64,000 bases of DNA from Geosiphon pyriformis (GCA_016748015.1 JAAOMT010000176.1:549436-613435); one strand, 5' to 3'; counted from the stretch's first letter, positions 11,153 through 23,432 are shown. Numbers and translations: made by a program. Notes: generated by a model from the letters alone, not told the origin.

Positions 11153-14134
11153 TGATATTTTAGGTTTTTTTTCTAATGACGTTAAACGCTATGATAGAGT
11201 TCAGTTGTAATTGCCCAAATGGGATCTTCAATGAATGGGTTGTCAGTTCTTTACTATTAAGCGATTTCAAAAAGTTTGCCATCTACCAAGTCGTAAGGCT
11301 GGGTAAAAGTTTTGGATTAATGAAAATTATTGTTCTTTAAATCTGATACCTTGCCAATTATTTTTAAATTGGGATAACTCTAGTATTCTTAATATCTTTA
11401 TCGATCGTTTTATTTTCAATATTTGAACAAAACCAATTTCAAATAAGTATGAAAGATCGATATAGGCTTGCGTAAAGATCCCAAAGATTTTTAATGGACG
11501 TCGTCTTTTAATTTGTTGAAAATCTCGATTTTATTTTTATAAATATATAATATTAGGATATTAGTTAATTGTTTATAAATATTTTATAATATTAAATTAA
11601 AATAAAATCTAAAATAAACGAATTAATAATTAAAATGGTAATTTGTTTAATATATATATATATTTATATATATATAATTGATTATATTAAAATAGACATA
11701 TAAATTAATAATGTAATATAATAATAATAATAATAATAATAACTATAATAATAATAGTAATAAAATTAAATATTGTAAATTTTTTATCATTATTTAAAAT
11801 TTCAAAATCCGATAAGTTATAAATTTGAGCATAAATAGATTAATCTTATTTAAATATTAACTATAAATTTTTAAAGCAAATTTTGAAGTATTAACATATA
11901 TGATTCTATTTTTTTAATGCATCATAATTTTAATTAAAATGATTTTATTAAAATGAAAATCATTTTCTGATCTGATCACGTCAATTTTTTATATATAATA
12001 AAATTTGAAATTTCTTTTTACTTTAAAATGATCTTGAAATATACAACTTTTATTTTATTTTAAATTTGGTTTTAATTATGTGTGAGAGCATTTTCTGTTG
12101 AGAAGATGCTTTATCACTTGCCAGAAAAACCGTATGAAAATTTGGCATGTTTTCAATGTAAATTCTTTTTTGGGATCTATTATTATCGTAATCTCAATCC
12201 TTTTTAAAAATTGAGATAGTTTTTTTTTAATTTGGATCTATTCTTTCACGCTTTTTTCTGAACTTTTATTTTGATTTCTCCAAAAATTGAGTTTTGGGAA
12301 GTTGGGACTAAAATTATCTTTTTACTGAGGCTTTGTAATTTTAAATTGATGAGAATTTTAAAAAAGAAGCTTTAAAGGTTTTAGAAGAAATTTTGGAAAG
12401 ATAGGAAACTTTTTCAAGCTAACGAAGATTATCAAATCTCATTTTGAATAAATCGTTGGATGAACCAGTTGAATATTGGAGCGATCATCCTTTATTGAAG
12501 GTGATTTTTTTTCTGAATTTTTAATCAATTTCTCATGAGTCTCTTCGAATTCTTCATCTCAAAATTTCCGAGAATTGGGACGATATTCTAATTTCAAAAG
12601 TCGAAAATTCTTTAAATCTTTCACACCTTTCTCAGCTAAACATTGTTAATTATCCCCAAAAATGCTTTTAATTTAGATGCTATCACTTGACGGATTTCAC
12701 ACGGATAGAAACTTATTCAATTATCTCCAATGAAACTTTTCTTTTTCAATGTTATCACTAAAGGAAAATCTATGTGAGATCTTGATTATTAAAAGATGGC
12801 GGTGCTCATTTCATTTTTCCCATTAATCACACTCTCTCACATCGTCAATCATCCCAAAGAATTGTATCTTCGAGATTATCACCACTGCCATTTCACGCGA
12901 CTCAAGATTGATCAAGAGGCAGTGCAAATTGATACCAATATAATGTGATCATTCCAAAAGAAGCAAATTATCACCATTAAATTCATTCACGCGGTTTCTC
13001 AAATACGAAACTTTTAAATTTTTGAGAGGCAGTGCAAATTTCATGGTAACAAAATTTGATTCGTAAATTCATAATAATCTAGTCTTTTGAAGAGCTAAAC
13101 TCTTCCATTTTGAGCAAGTCAAAGGCTGAAAATTCAACTCTTTGTCTCAAATATTATACGGGCAAAATTCCAAGAATCAAAGTATCCATTTGTTTTCTGA
13201 TTTCGTCGAATCGCTGCTTAAGATTTCATCAAACCTTTTGATAATCACGCTGAAAAAATCAGGGACGAGTGGGTAAAAAATTTCAGATCAATGTGACAAG
13301 TTGGGGCACACTAAAAGGCTAGGCATTCACAAATTCGTAATTCGAAGGACGGAGGCTTGAATCACAGAAAAAAATCATTTTACGCGTTTTTATGATTTTG
13401 AACCATTTCGAAGCTGAATAGCGCGTCAAAAAAAGGTTTAAGAAATTGAAAAAAGAATTAGAATCACGAAATTTGGGAATCTGATATCGCGTAACGCGTC
13501 TTTGTGTTTAAAAATACAAGATTCAAGCAAGTTTTTTTCCATTTGAAACTTGTGTGAAATTTTCTTAGTGATAAATCATAAATTTCCATTCTCGCTTGAG
13601 CAATTTTTTTAGCACCTATCACAATTCACTTGCCAATCGAAGCTTAATTTAAATTGTAAGAAGATAAGGATTTAAGGAAAATGGCTAAGTTTTTTTCCTT
13701 GGCATTGAAAAAATTCGGAAATATTAAAAACACAAAGCCCGTTGTGTGTTGATTTTTGTGATGTACAAAAAGTATAATTTAATGCATAACAAAATCTTAT
13801 AGCTTTACTTAGAATGAAAGACTAAAAATTTAAATTAACCTCTTTTAATCCCTTTTTGGTGATTCGTGATTTGGTCCCTCTTTCAAATCCCTCATTTCAT
13901 TAAGAATGAAAAGAAAGGAAATATAATATAAAAGCAGCCCCACTGTTCTCAAACTTTTCTCATCGCTCAGTCACTTGCAAAATTGAAGCCATTTCTTTAG
14001 TAATTTATTATAATCCTTTGTGACTTAAAGATTTTATCCAAACCAAAAAATCACATTTGATCCCCTGATAATCTAACTTCTGTTAATTGGGCCAACTTTT
14101 TATGACATCATTTTAAAAATAATTTTAATCAATT
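11153..14134. other. 3-kb non-coding stretch upstream of the zinc-finger gene
   Basis: No ORF here is supported. It begins with the 3' flank of the SMARCC gene, then has simple AT-rich DNA with (AATAAT)n runs near 11720-11760. From about 12400 it becomes less AT-rich and holds a diverged internal duplication (12875-13040). The unusually long, GC-richer upstream region suggests a long regulatory region or 5' UTR for the transcription factor at 14135. Confidence 0.5.
12875..13040. promoter_or_regulatory. diverged tandem duplication with identical 16-bp element AGAGGCAGTGCAAATT
   Basis: Two units share, in order, ATTATCACCA, TTCACGCG, CTCAA and AGAGGCAGTGCAAATT (12915-12930 and 13025-13040, 110 bp apart). 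The DNA between these blocks has diverged, so the blocks look selectively retained. They lie 1.1-1.25 kb upstream of the zinc-finger ATG. A regulatory role is inferred from this pattern only. Confidence 0.45.
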
Positions 14135-15797
14135 ATGATGATGATGATGATGATGAACAAACATAACAACTACTACCACCAGAACCAGAACCAAAATCAA
14201 ACAAAGTTACATCACCCTTCAACCGGCGTAACGAATCCAACTCCCAATACTTGTGCCATTGCCACCATTTCTTCAGCTTTCAACGCGAGAACCACTACTC
14301 ATTCTCGTTCTGTTTCACCGGAAGTTGAAACGGTCACGACTGTCATGACACCACAAACTCAAAAATTGTCCAGCAATTTCATATCTAGCACCTCTTCTAC
14401 TCGGCATCACCAACAACACAAATATATTCCTAATGACTTATGTCAACAATCTAATTCAAGTAACACTTCCGCCCTTACATATTCAACTTCGAGTCTGACT
14501 GTTGAACCTTTTACCATACCTGAAACACAATATTACTATTTCCCACCAGTATTCGCGTCGTTTGATGCCCAAACGTCGTTAACAGCCACCTCCACTCCAA
14601 ACCATCAATCTTCATACGATCATCAACGCTATACGAGTTCCAATCTTTCCAATAACCTATATAATCCTGGGAATTCGAGAAGTTCTAACTTGGACATCTA
14701 TGATTTTGGCAATAGTTACTCCTCAACTGCGAGTTCCCCAGCTTCGGACTATACCACCACTACCAATAACACCTCCGTTTCAAATAACAATAATTTGAGT
14801 TTCGTAAAGTCGGAGTCCGATACCCGCTCGTCCTTCAATCATAACAATGATTATACTTTTGGGTTGAATTTAACCAAGGAAATACCAATTTCTCAACTGG
14901 TTTATTCTCAACCAGGTACTAAAAATGAATTCATTTATTCAACGCGTGGATTTGATGTATTTTTGTAATTTAAATTAATCGAAAGCATAATAATTAATTA
15001 ATTTTATTCTTTTTCTACTAGGTTCCTCTCAAATGTTTTCTTCTAATCTCGCCGACTGTTTTCCAATTCATCAAACTCCCAACTTGCATTCATTTGTTAA
15101 TAATATCACTACTTCCTCATCACCACCCGCACTTTCAACACATGCAAAACTTACCTCAATAACTCCACTTTCACCTATTTCATCTATTTCTACTCTTTCA
15201 CCAATCTCTGCAATGTCACCGCACTCACCACTTTCCCCAACTGATGACCATCATCGTATCTTTGATTTCGATACCAAGTCTCTATTTTCTCGTGATTGTC
15301 TTTCGTTGGACGGACACGATTATTATTCAAATGATTCTTTTGGTGATCTATTATCACGTAAAGCTTTGGAACTCACACAACCACGTCATCACGTAAAGCC
15401 AATAATGTTAGCCAAACAGACCCGGAAATCTACGAAAGCTGTTGCTCATTTCGCCTGTCCGCATGAACATTGTCCAAAAACATTTACGCGTCAGTATAAT
15501 CTGAAATCACATCTTCGCACTCATACAGATGAACGTCCGTTTATATGCAACCATCCTGGTTGTCCACGTGCATTCGCTCGTCAACATGATTTGAAGCGAC
15601 ATCAGAAATTACACCTGGGCTTGAAACCACACGTTTGCCGAAATTGCGGACGTGCATTTGCTAGGTTAGATGCGCTGAATCGTCATCTACGAAGTGACAA
15701 TGCAGCACAATGTGCTCAAGCCAATTTGGCAAGACGTTTCTCTTCAAATTCACCTTTGTCCGCGAAATATTTTTCTCATGCAGCTCCGACATTATGA
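14135..15797 (+). CDS. C2H2 zinc-finger transcription factor, Crz1-like
   Basis: Spliced model: 14135-14915, 15022-15797 (518 aa). The intron joins QPG to SSQMF in phase 1; the alternative of reading through gives a stop at 14966. The N-terminal 300 residues are low-complexity Ser/Thr/Asn-rich with a run of seven Met codons at the start. An SP-rich block (LSPISAMSPHSPLSP) precedes the fingers. Three C2H2-type fingers follow: CPHEHCPKTFTRQYNLKSHLRTH, then CNHPGC...HDLKRHQKLH, then CRNCGRAFARLDALNRHL. The phrases YNLKSHLRTHTDERPF and FARQHDLKRH are characteristic of calcineurin-responsive Crz1/Prz1 factors. I see no clear PxIxIT calcineurin docking motif, so regulation by calcineurin is unproven here. 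Confidence 0.82.
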
Positions 15798-16438
15798 TCC
15801 GTACAATTTAGGCATTGCACAAATTAACAGGACGATTTGTTGCCAAGTAGACTCTGTTGATCTTTCAACTCCTACATTATGAATGGAGAAACCACGATGT
15901 ATTTGACAGTCTTTGATACTACGTCGGGACATTTGTCCAACTTTGTCATTGGTCAATTTCTTTAATTTTGCTTTGGCCAAGTAAAATATTATTTTATATC
16001 TGAATTGATCTTTGGTGCTTATTATGCAATTCCTATTTTTATTCGACGAAAAAGTTTATAACTGTAAATTATTCTTTTCATTACTCCAGCATCTTCAACT
16101 TTCCCAAGCATTGCTAGCATTTTACTGTACATATGATTGGGCTTAGAAACCAAGATTTGAATATATATATTTAAAAAAGCTTTTCATGTGTTTGGCATAA
16201 CCACTCGCAAACATTATTCATAACATCCTTTCAATCTCAAAATAAAATCCACATTTCAAAATTTGAAGTGGTAAATAACATTCGAATAATGTTCCAAAAT
16301 TGAATACAAACTTTGAATTCAATTGAGACTAATTGATGAAATGATTTGATTCTAGCTACAAGATTGGATTAAGGAATGTACTTGATAATAAATTAAAAAT
16401 AAACTCGTTCTTTAGATTTTGCCTGCTTGACAATACCA
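15798..16438. other. convergent 3' intergenic region
   Basis: It lies between the zinc-finger gene (plus) and the carrier gene (minus) and should hold both 3' UTRs. The short ORFs here are not supported by splice sites or by any recognised family. A (AT)n run lies at about 16160-16170. Confidence 0.5.
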
Positions 16439-17857
16439 CTATGTTTTCTTGCTCGACCGTATGGGAATTAGTGATAATCGTGTGAACAAGGCAAATAAAA
16501 GAAAGGTGTATCGGGTTGTATACTCTTTGGCATAGAACAATATTGCCTGAGACAGTACCGCTTTTGTGATTTGTGCTTGCATTCCCTAAGTTTTATGTTT
16601 TAAAAAATATTAGATAATAAAAATTTCCAAATAAAATATTAAATGCGGAATTTCTAGAACTTACCGTGTACCAACCAAAAAATCCATCATTTTTTAAAAC
16701 TTTATATAGCACGTCTATTGCACCTGAATACCTTCTCACTTGCACGTTATTATCCTTCCTGCCACTACCACCACTAATATCATCATAATTACTCTTTTTG
16801 CTGATCTGGTTTCCATTGAGTTGTGGCTGATGAACCTCAATTTCTACCATCTCTTTCGCCCTATCAATATTTACCGGTTTCGGTGGTCGCCATTGTAATC
16901 TTACTTTTGCCATAATATAAGGGTAAGTGATGATGGTAGCCAGGGTCTTACTAAAAGCACCTAACCAAAATGATATAGCTGGGCTCAATTCCGCACCAGC
17001 CCGTTCACCTATCAAAGTTTTTCCTCGCTCAAATGCACCATAAGTAATAGCGGGATTCACACATAGTATCAATGATGGTTTCAAACCCTTCCACAATCCC
17101 GTTGGACCATCTTCTGAAATAATTTCTTTCGCGGTTCCCACCAAATCTTTACGTTCTGAGCTCGAGACTGTCTGCTGTCGTGTAGTAATCACCGATACGG
17201 GGATCGTAAATATTTGAGCGAGTGCACCAGCCAGAGCCCCCAAAAGAAGTTCAGCGGCAGTTGAAAGATTTGACGCTTTAGTGCGTTTTTGATACGAAGA
17301 ACGGAGAAAATAATACCAGTAAAAATATGCAAAATTTGTAGAGGCGGCCCCTATTAGACCGGCCGGAAGACCAGCATATAAGCCAAGTATGCCCTCTTTC
17401 GTAGAAATTTTGTAGATTGCGTCCAACGTGGAATCATAATAAGGGACCGTTTCATTAGGGAGATCGATGGTTTTAGATTTCGATTGCACTTGAAGTCGCG
17501 TTTTGACTCTGTGATTTGGATGGTTGAAAATACCCGTAGAATGGAATGTGGAAAGGATATTAACTTGAATTAGATAATTATTAAAGAAAACTTATTATAT
17601 CAAATGAAAAAACAGCAGGCGCAATGCCCTTCAGTTTTCAGAAACTGAAGCTCTTTGGACTTGTTGAGCTTCCACTTGAGAATTTGACTCTTAAAGTTTT
17701 ACACCATAATGTCTCTTTTCATTTCCTCTATCAAAACTTTGACTTACATGTCTAAGGGATATGTTATAGCCAGTGCAATTAATCCACCTATTGCTCCAGC
17801 AACTGCATTTCCAAAAGGCGATAAAGGTTGCTGAGCTTCTTTAGACACGACTCCCAT
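16439..17857 (-). CDS. peroxisomal adenine nucleotide carrier (mitochondrial carrier family, Ant1/PMP47-like)
   Basis: Spliced model (minus): 17857-17748, 17508-16665, 16585-16439 (366 aa, phases close). Splicing exon 1 to exon 2 creates the carrier signature YPLDIVKTRLQVQ. Exon 2 has two further repeats with IPVSVITTRQQT and YPYIMAKVRLQW, giving the three tandem carrier repeats, six membrane spans in all. Sequence style (SSANF-like first repeat, GLKPSLILCVNPAITYGAFE) resembles SLC25A17/PMP47/Ant1, which exchange ATP, AMP and cofactors across the peroxisomal membrane for fatty-acid activation. A charged linker (about residues 240-280, EVHQPQLNGNQ) interrupts the last repeat. Substrate is inferred from family only. 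Confidence 0.85.
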
Positions 17858-18040
17858 TTAAACAGATAAAACGAAAAATAGATAGAAAACGTAGATTCAC
17901 TTCCTTTTTAAAAGAACGAATAAAATAATTCGCTTCCTGCAAAGAATGAAATGAATTAAAGTTCCTTAAGCTAAAATTTATTTGGGGTAAATGAAACTTT
18001 TATTTCCAAAAGGCAATTTTGAAAAATCAAAGAGTCGTGC

Positions 18041-18114
18041 CGCCCCCACCTGGATTTGAACCAGGATCCTTTCGGTTAACAGCCGAACGCGCTAACCAAT
18101 TGCGCCATGGAGGC
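18041..18114 (-). tRNA. tRNA-Asn (anticodon GTT)
   Basis: 74 nt with a full cloverleaf by eye: acceptor GCCTCCA/TGGGGGC (one T-G pair), D arm GCGC...GCGC, anticodon stem TTCGG/CCGAA with loop CTGTTAA, T arm CCTGG-TTCAAAT-CCAGG, discriminator G. Anticodon GTT reads Asn codons AAC and AAU. No intron. Encoded A and B boxes (TGGCGCAATTGG, GGTTCAAATCC) provide the Pol III promoter. Confidence 0.95.
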
Positions 18115-18582
18115 CTCACATCTTGGCTGTTGTGATACTTTTAATTTATTAATACAACACTTTTCAATCGCAGTCAATTCATACTGTCTCAAATTAAGCA
18201 TATTCCGAGAATTTTTATATTGCGAACGTTTAAATGAGACGCATTAATGATTTAAGCTGGTCAATTAAAGTGCTCGTAAGCATACATTTGTATAACTTTT
18301 TCATTCAATATTTGAAAGTTTCTTATGAGTTTTGCGGGAAAAAATCACACAATATCTAAAAGTCAATATGGAAATCTCTTGTCCTCGACTTTTAAACTAT
18401 TCAAACGCATGAGTCTTTGTTTATTTATTTGCTCATGAAATCTAGAATCTTCGTAAAAATGTAAATCAAAGGGGAAAAATACGCGAATTACCATTCTAAT
18501 TGATGGTCAAAAATAAGGGCTATAAAAACTCGCCATTTTTGCGGCTGGTATTGAGATTAAGGAAAACATCGAATATCTATAA

Positions 18583-20026
18583 TTACGTGGGAGGAGGTTT
18601 TAAAATACGAACAGCATCTTTGGAGAACACATAGCTTAAACCAGATACTATAGTGGTCCCTCCAACCGTATATCTAAGAGATGATTAATCATTATCATGA
18701 TATTTTGAACATAAAGATACAAATACGTTGTATTATTAAACAAATATACGTACTGCAACGCTGTAAGAGCAGGGCCCTGTGTCCAATTCAAAGCAGGGCA
18801 TGTAACGGTAAAGCCCATAAGAACCAATTGAAGCGCTGTATTCACCTTTAAAAAATGTAATCAAGGAAATTAAGGATAAAGGGTTGAATCTTTTTTGATG
18901 TATAAGACAAATACCTTGCTGATAAAACTAGGTCGTACTTCTGCCGAAGGAATCGAAAAATCAAAATATCTTGATAAAGTTTTCTGAAAGACGGTTAAGT
19001 AAACGAAGTCGAATAATTGAAAGCCCCGTTAATTCAACTTGCACAAAATATCGGGGAAACAAAAATCATGATCAATAATTTAAATACAGGTGGCGGCAAA
19101 GATATATATCGATAATAAAGAGAAGCCAGGATCAAAGCAGCGTCACGACCAAGTATCAGAACAGCCAATGGAACTGTTCATGATAAAATAAATTATTTGG
19201 TTATTAAAATTATTTGCTTGTACATATTTAGAGAAAATTTTTGAATTTACATGGAAGTAAATCCTGCATCGTTAAGGTGACAGTCATTACAGTCATTAGG
19301 ATCTTGTCAGCTGCAGGGTCCATTACTGTTCCAATAATTGTTCGCATATTGTATTGTCGCGCAATAGCTCCATCCAACTACTTAAGTAATATTTAATTTA
19401 TTAAATGACCAATGTGGCAAAGCATAAATTTAATCAAAATCAATTCTTACAAGATCGGTAAATCCAGCATAAATAAAAATTCCTAACGCGATTTCATACT
19501 TCTGGTTTAGGATAAAATATCCAATAATTGGGGAAGCAACCAATCGAGATAACGTTAAAAGGTTGGGAATCGTATATATATTTTCCCTCAAAGGAATCTC
19601 TTTTAACTGTGTAAAGTTTTTAAAAATATATTTGTTAAAATGATAAAAGAAACAACGGGAAAACATTTATAACTTCTTACAACCTTGCGGAATAGGTTAA
19701 GAGCTTCTGCTGACTTAAATTTTTGATCAGAGCTTTTATTAAGTGGGTAGGGAGAACTACTGAAGGAATTCAGACCTGTATATATTGGCAAAAAAAAACT
19801 GTTAAAGGAATCATTATGTAAGAGGAGTTGCTTTGAAGAGTTTCTGAAACAGACAATAGCAGAAAGAAAAGGTTAACAACCGCAAATGACGGTCGATAGA
19901 GGTCAATCCCAAGGTTTTCTGGAGTAAAAGTTTAGGAGGAAAAGGAGAGTGTTTCGATAGCAAGACATTATGTTTGAAAAACCTGAGGCTGATCCGCTGA
20001 AAGGGGCATTTGGGTAGCAAAACCAT
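18583..20026 (-). CDS. cardiolipin synthase (CDP-alcohol phosphatidyltransferase family)
   Basis: Well-supported exons (minus): 19775-19681, 19606-19451, 19377-19251, 19173-19088, 18983-18915, 18845-18754, 18673-18583; all phases match. Splicing 19451 to 19377 yields FTDLLDGAIARQYNMRTIIGTVMDPAADK, the complete CDP-alcohol transferase motif D-G-x2-A-R-x8-G-x3-D-x3-D. NIYTIPNLLTLSRLVASPIIGY precedes it as in Crd1/CRLS1, and hydrophobic spans follow. The enzyme joins CDP-diacylglycerol and phosphatidylglycerol at the inner mitochondrial membrane. The first exon is uncertain: the ATG frame from 20026 (MVLLPKCPFQRISLRFF, basic and presequence-like) must end in phase 1, and no strong donor is evident. 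The C-terminus is RILKPPPT. Confidence 0.88.
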
Positions 20027-20372
20027 TTGTGCTGCTCAAAACAAAAATTCAAGCCTGAGAAAACTTATTATTTAATTGGCAGCTGATCTAAATGAGAAAC
20101 TTTTAATTGAAAATTATTACTTGATTTTACGTTTTAAATTCACATTAACGAAAAAAGAATTTAAAAAAATGTGTAATTAAAAAATTAAATATGCTTTCAC
20201 ATTAACTTTTCAGGAGTATTTTTCATGAAAAAATAGGTTAGGTTTGAACAATAATTTATTGGGAAACTTAAAAAAGAATTTCTTCCTGACATCATTAAAT
20301 GAAGACATTTATTAAATCGATGAGTCATTTGAAATATATCTTTAAATTTTTGTCTTCGCGTTCATTGAACAT

Positions 20373-20834
20373 CTATGTAAAATTTATGTTTACCTTTGAT
20401 GGATTGAGAGGATTTTTTGTATAAAAACGGTAATGTCGACTCCAATTGACGACAGTATTGTAAGCAAATCTTATCAAGCCCAAGCACCGCTTCAAGAGTT
20501 GCTTTTGAAGATGTTTTGGATACACCTTGATTAATAGTGTGTGGTTGAGAGTATCTTCCATCTTCTGAAATTTTCGATGAGCTGCTATCACTTTTCCCTT
20601 ACGCTTTTCGCCTGTTTGACGCTCTCGTTGATGGTAGGCAGCTCTCCTTCCCTCCATAAGGCGTATAAAGACTTTTGATGGGAAAAATGTCTTGTGAGAG
20701 TTCATGTTCATCGGAGGTCGCATCGTCGAAGAGAACCACGAATTTTGCAGAATGGAGGAAAAAGATCTATTTGAAGGCAGATCGGCAAAGCCTATCACGA
20801 TGAGTGACCACAATTTCCACGGCTTGTTCGTTCC
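20373..20834 (-). pseudogene. truncated TnpB/OrfB-like reading frame (possible Fanzor relic)
   Basis: One minus-strand frame of about 150 codons without an early ATG (first Met near 20738). Its C-terminal third reads LIKVYPKHLQKQLLKRC then LGLIRFAYNTVVNW, matching the layout of the N-terminal helix-turn-helix of IS605/IS607 OrfB (TnpB) and eukaryotic Fanzor proteins: basic-Y-P-x3-Q-x3-L...G-x2-R-x2-YN. The frame stops soon after (TKNPLNPSKVNINFT) and no RuvC-like DED region is visible downstream to 20030, so it would be a truncated relic or a host ORF with chance resemblance. A 47-bp imperfect palindrome adjoins its upstream end. I would not assign activity. Confidence 0.35.
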
Positions 20835-20835
20835 A

Positions 20836-20882
20836 ATAGGGTCTTAAGTATCAATCATTTGAAATTGATACCTTGACCCTAT
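20836..20882. repeat. 47-bp two-step palindrome (hairpin)
   Basis: Outer arms ATAGGGTC (20836-20843) and GACCCTAT (20875-20882) and inner arms GTATCAAT (20848-20855) and ATTGATAC (20864-20871) are perfectly complementary. They are separated by short internal loops and an 8-base terminal loop. It sits just upstream of the TnpB-like frame on the minus strand. It could be an element end or an RNA hairpin; no function is shown. Confidence 0.6.
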
Positions 20883-22528
20883 ATCGTTGAGGAGTTTGTA
20901 GGTTAGAAATCGAGAGATGATTTGCTTTTGTCGCTCGAAATCTTTTTGCTTTGCACTAGGGGCATGGGGTAGAGGTAACCTTTCTTGGTAGCAGAGGTGG
21001 CGGCGATATCAGTATTTTGAGAAGTTAGCTCAGGAAATAGGGAAGTGGGAAGAGAAAAAGGTAGGGTATTTATTTTCGCGATTTTGACCTGATAAGCATT
21101 ATTAAGCAACTAGTATTTCTATCTTTTATCAATTAATAATGAGGCATTCACTAAAGAACAAAGGATAAAAGTAAATTGCTATGATTGATAGAAATGTAAC
21201 TTTCGGCATTGTACACCGCCAAAATACAATCACCATTCTGGCGTAATATCTAGTCTCATTATTATTGTTGATAAAGGACTTTATTACAATCCATTTTGTT
21301 ATGGTTTTTGTAAGAAAATAATTTGGGGAATTTTTACTACCTAAAATCGTTGAAGTCTGCAAATTTTTAATTGTGCGGTAATGAAATTCTTCGTTCCCTT
21401 TATCAGCCAATAGTGGATTTTCACCATGTCTTTAGGGACAAAAGGTATTTATTTATCTAAACTGGGATTTATTGGTGAGTAATAGAAGCAATCAGGCCAG
21501 CTTATTCAATTTGAAATTTAAATTTAATGAAGGATGTGTACTCTTCTAATTTACCCAGGAGTGTAAAGTAAATCTGCAAATTGTATCCTTTTAGTTGATG
21601 TCAAGTTATTATTATTATATGAGTATCTTCTCGCTTAATAGAATAATTGGCTTAATTCAATTTGTTTTATTTTATTTTCTAATTTTTGCAAGAAATTTTT
21701 TTTTCACAATCATTTAAATTTTCCAAAAAAAAAAACTTTCTCAACTTAAATCCTTTCCTAATAATAGACTTCAAAATTAGATTTATAAAAACAAAAAATT
21801 CTTTTATCGTTCTTCACGTTTTCGCATGAACTCTTTAGACTCACCTTAAGAAAAGTCGCACATATTACAGTAAGGGTTCAGTATAAAAAACACGAAATTT
21901 ATTAATTTGTCACGTGTACTATTGATATAATTCGCACCCAAATTTCAGCAGGAAAAATCGTCTGAATTCCTGTCTTGAACTAAAGAGGCTGTGAGGGCTT
22001 ATGTGTTTGTGTATCCATGCGAAAGAATTTTTGTCGCTCTCTTGGCGACTCGATTACAATCTAAATAATGGTGGAAGACGTTCAACGATTATATCTTTAT
22101 GGACGTATAAAATTTACTAGTTTTTTTAGCTACATTTGGAAAAAATTTCAAATCGAGGCGCGACCATCTCAGCCCAAAAATAGTAGTCTGCTGCATATTC
22201 TGTCACTATTTCCGCAAAGCCCATCTATCACTAAAATAAAAGCCTTAGAAAGGGGCTGTTGTCTTCTCTGTATCTCTTTCCTCCAGCATTACTTGTGCAA
22301 TCTAGCATTTTTTTTCAAAGAAATTTTACAAAGAAAATTTTTAATTTTCCTGCCTTTGGAGCCATCTCTTTTACCTTTGCTCTAAAATCAAATTTCTGAT
22401 CAAATCTATACTAGTCTAAAAGATAACGAGACGTGTCTACGCGATACTCCATCCTCACTTTTCTCGGCCACTTTATAAAGACTTTTTTCTCTTGGGCGCG
22501 AATTTAACGAGAAAAATATCCCTATCAA
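20883..22528. other. intergenic stretch without a supported gene
   Basis: Minus-strand open frames at 20903-21109 and 21129-21410 have no ATG that would make sense and no recognised domain. They could be exons of an unrecognised gene linked to the frame at 20373-20834, but I could not close phases. The part after 21420 is the presumed promoter of the membrane-protein gene; the plus-strand frame 22068-22385 in it looks like chance. Confidence 0.4.
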
Positions 22529-23432
22529 ATGGTACATCCTTTACAGATAAAAATTCATTCTTCGGAAGGTGATGATGACCATCCCTTGGACGCAAAGATT
22601 GACGATAGGCCAAATCCAATTAGATCATCAAGTGAGATAAACCAAAGAAAAGTGGTCATTGGATCTGATGATGATGATGAACTAAGCACTTGGAAGAAAA
22701 TTAAAGGATGTTGGGGACGTAGTGAAACTGTTATAAGGATTTTCTCGTATTTGCGTCTTGTCCTGGCAATGACTCTTTACTTTCTTATCGCCGTCGATGT
22801 TATACACTTAACAAGAGGGAAAGGAAAATCTTTTTGGGTTGAGGTTTTCACACAATTGATAAACGCTGAGTTTACGTTGCTTACCCTGATCAGTCATCCT
22901 AAAAGAATCAGGAATCTACCACGAGCTATAAAAATATTCAGCGCAGGGGGAGGAGGGAATATAGCTGGAGCTCAAGGAGTTTCAGAGGATGTTAGAAAGA
23001 CTCAACTAAAAGTTCACAAGGATTACGATTGGTATACCTATGAAGGTGAACAAATGTTCATTTGTACACCGGAAAAATTGCTTCTGATCATGTTACTTTG
23101 GAATTTGGGAAGTATAGCCCAATATGGGGTTGCATGTGAGTCCAAGTTGAATAGCGATCCTGCTTAACTGTTTGTGCTTCAGTTATTGATTGAATTATTA
23201 TTTCATTTCCATAGCAATTTTATGGTTTAGCAAACCACTTAATCGTCCTATCGTGGCATATATTGTCGTAGGTGCTGTTTCATTTCTATGCGAATTCCTG
23301 CCGATTCCTATGGTTGTTATGCAAACCAGACTTTCCCGAAATGCAAAGAAATTCTCGGAAATGGACCGCCGAAGCGGAGCGTTGGCTACTCAAAGAAATA
23401 TGAGATCATTAGAGATGAAAGGAACACTCTGA
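22529..23432 (+). CDS. conserved four-span membrane protein of unknown function
   Basis: Spliced model: 22529-23135, 23215-23432 (274 aa; phase-1 intron). An acidic, Ser-rich cytosolic-type N-terminus (DDDHPL, GSDDDDELSTW) is followed by four hydrophobic segments: YLRLVLAMTLYFLIAVDVI, FTQLINAEFTLLTLI, LLLIMLLWNLGSIAQYGV running through the splice site, and VAYIVVGAVSFLCEFLPI. A basic tail (RLSRNAKKFSEMDRRSGA) closes the protein. No signal peptide or catalytic motif is visible. The layout, with hydrophobic spans around a VFTQLINAEFTLLTLISHPKR-type block, recalls fungal DUF2985-type proteins, but I am not certain of that match. The gene stands alone, convergent with homoserine kinase. Confidence 0.75.

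Noticed and set aside
22068-22385. 105-codon plus-strand frame upstream of the membrane protein
   Set aside because: No recognised domain, ends before the gene, and composition resembles non-coding promoter DNA; no consistent splice into 22529.
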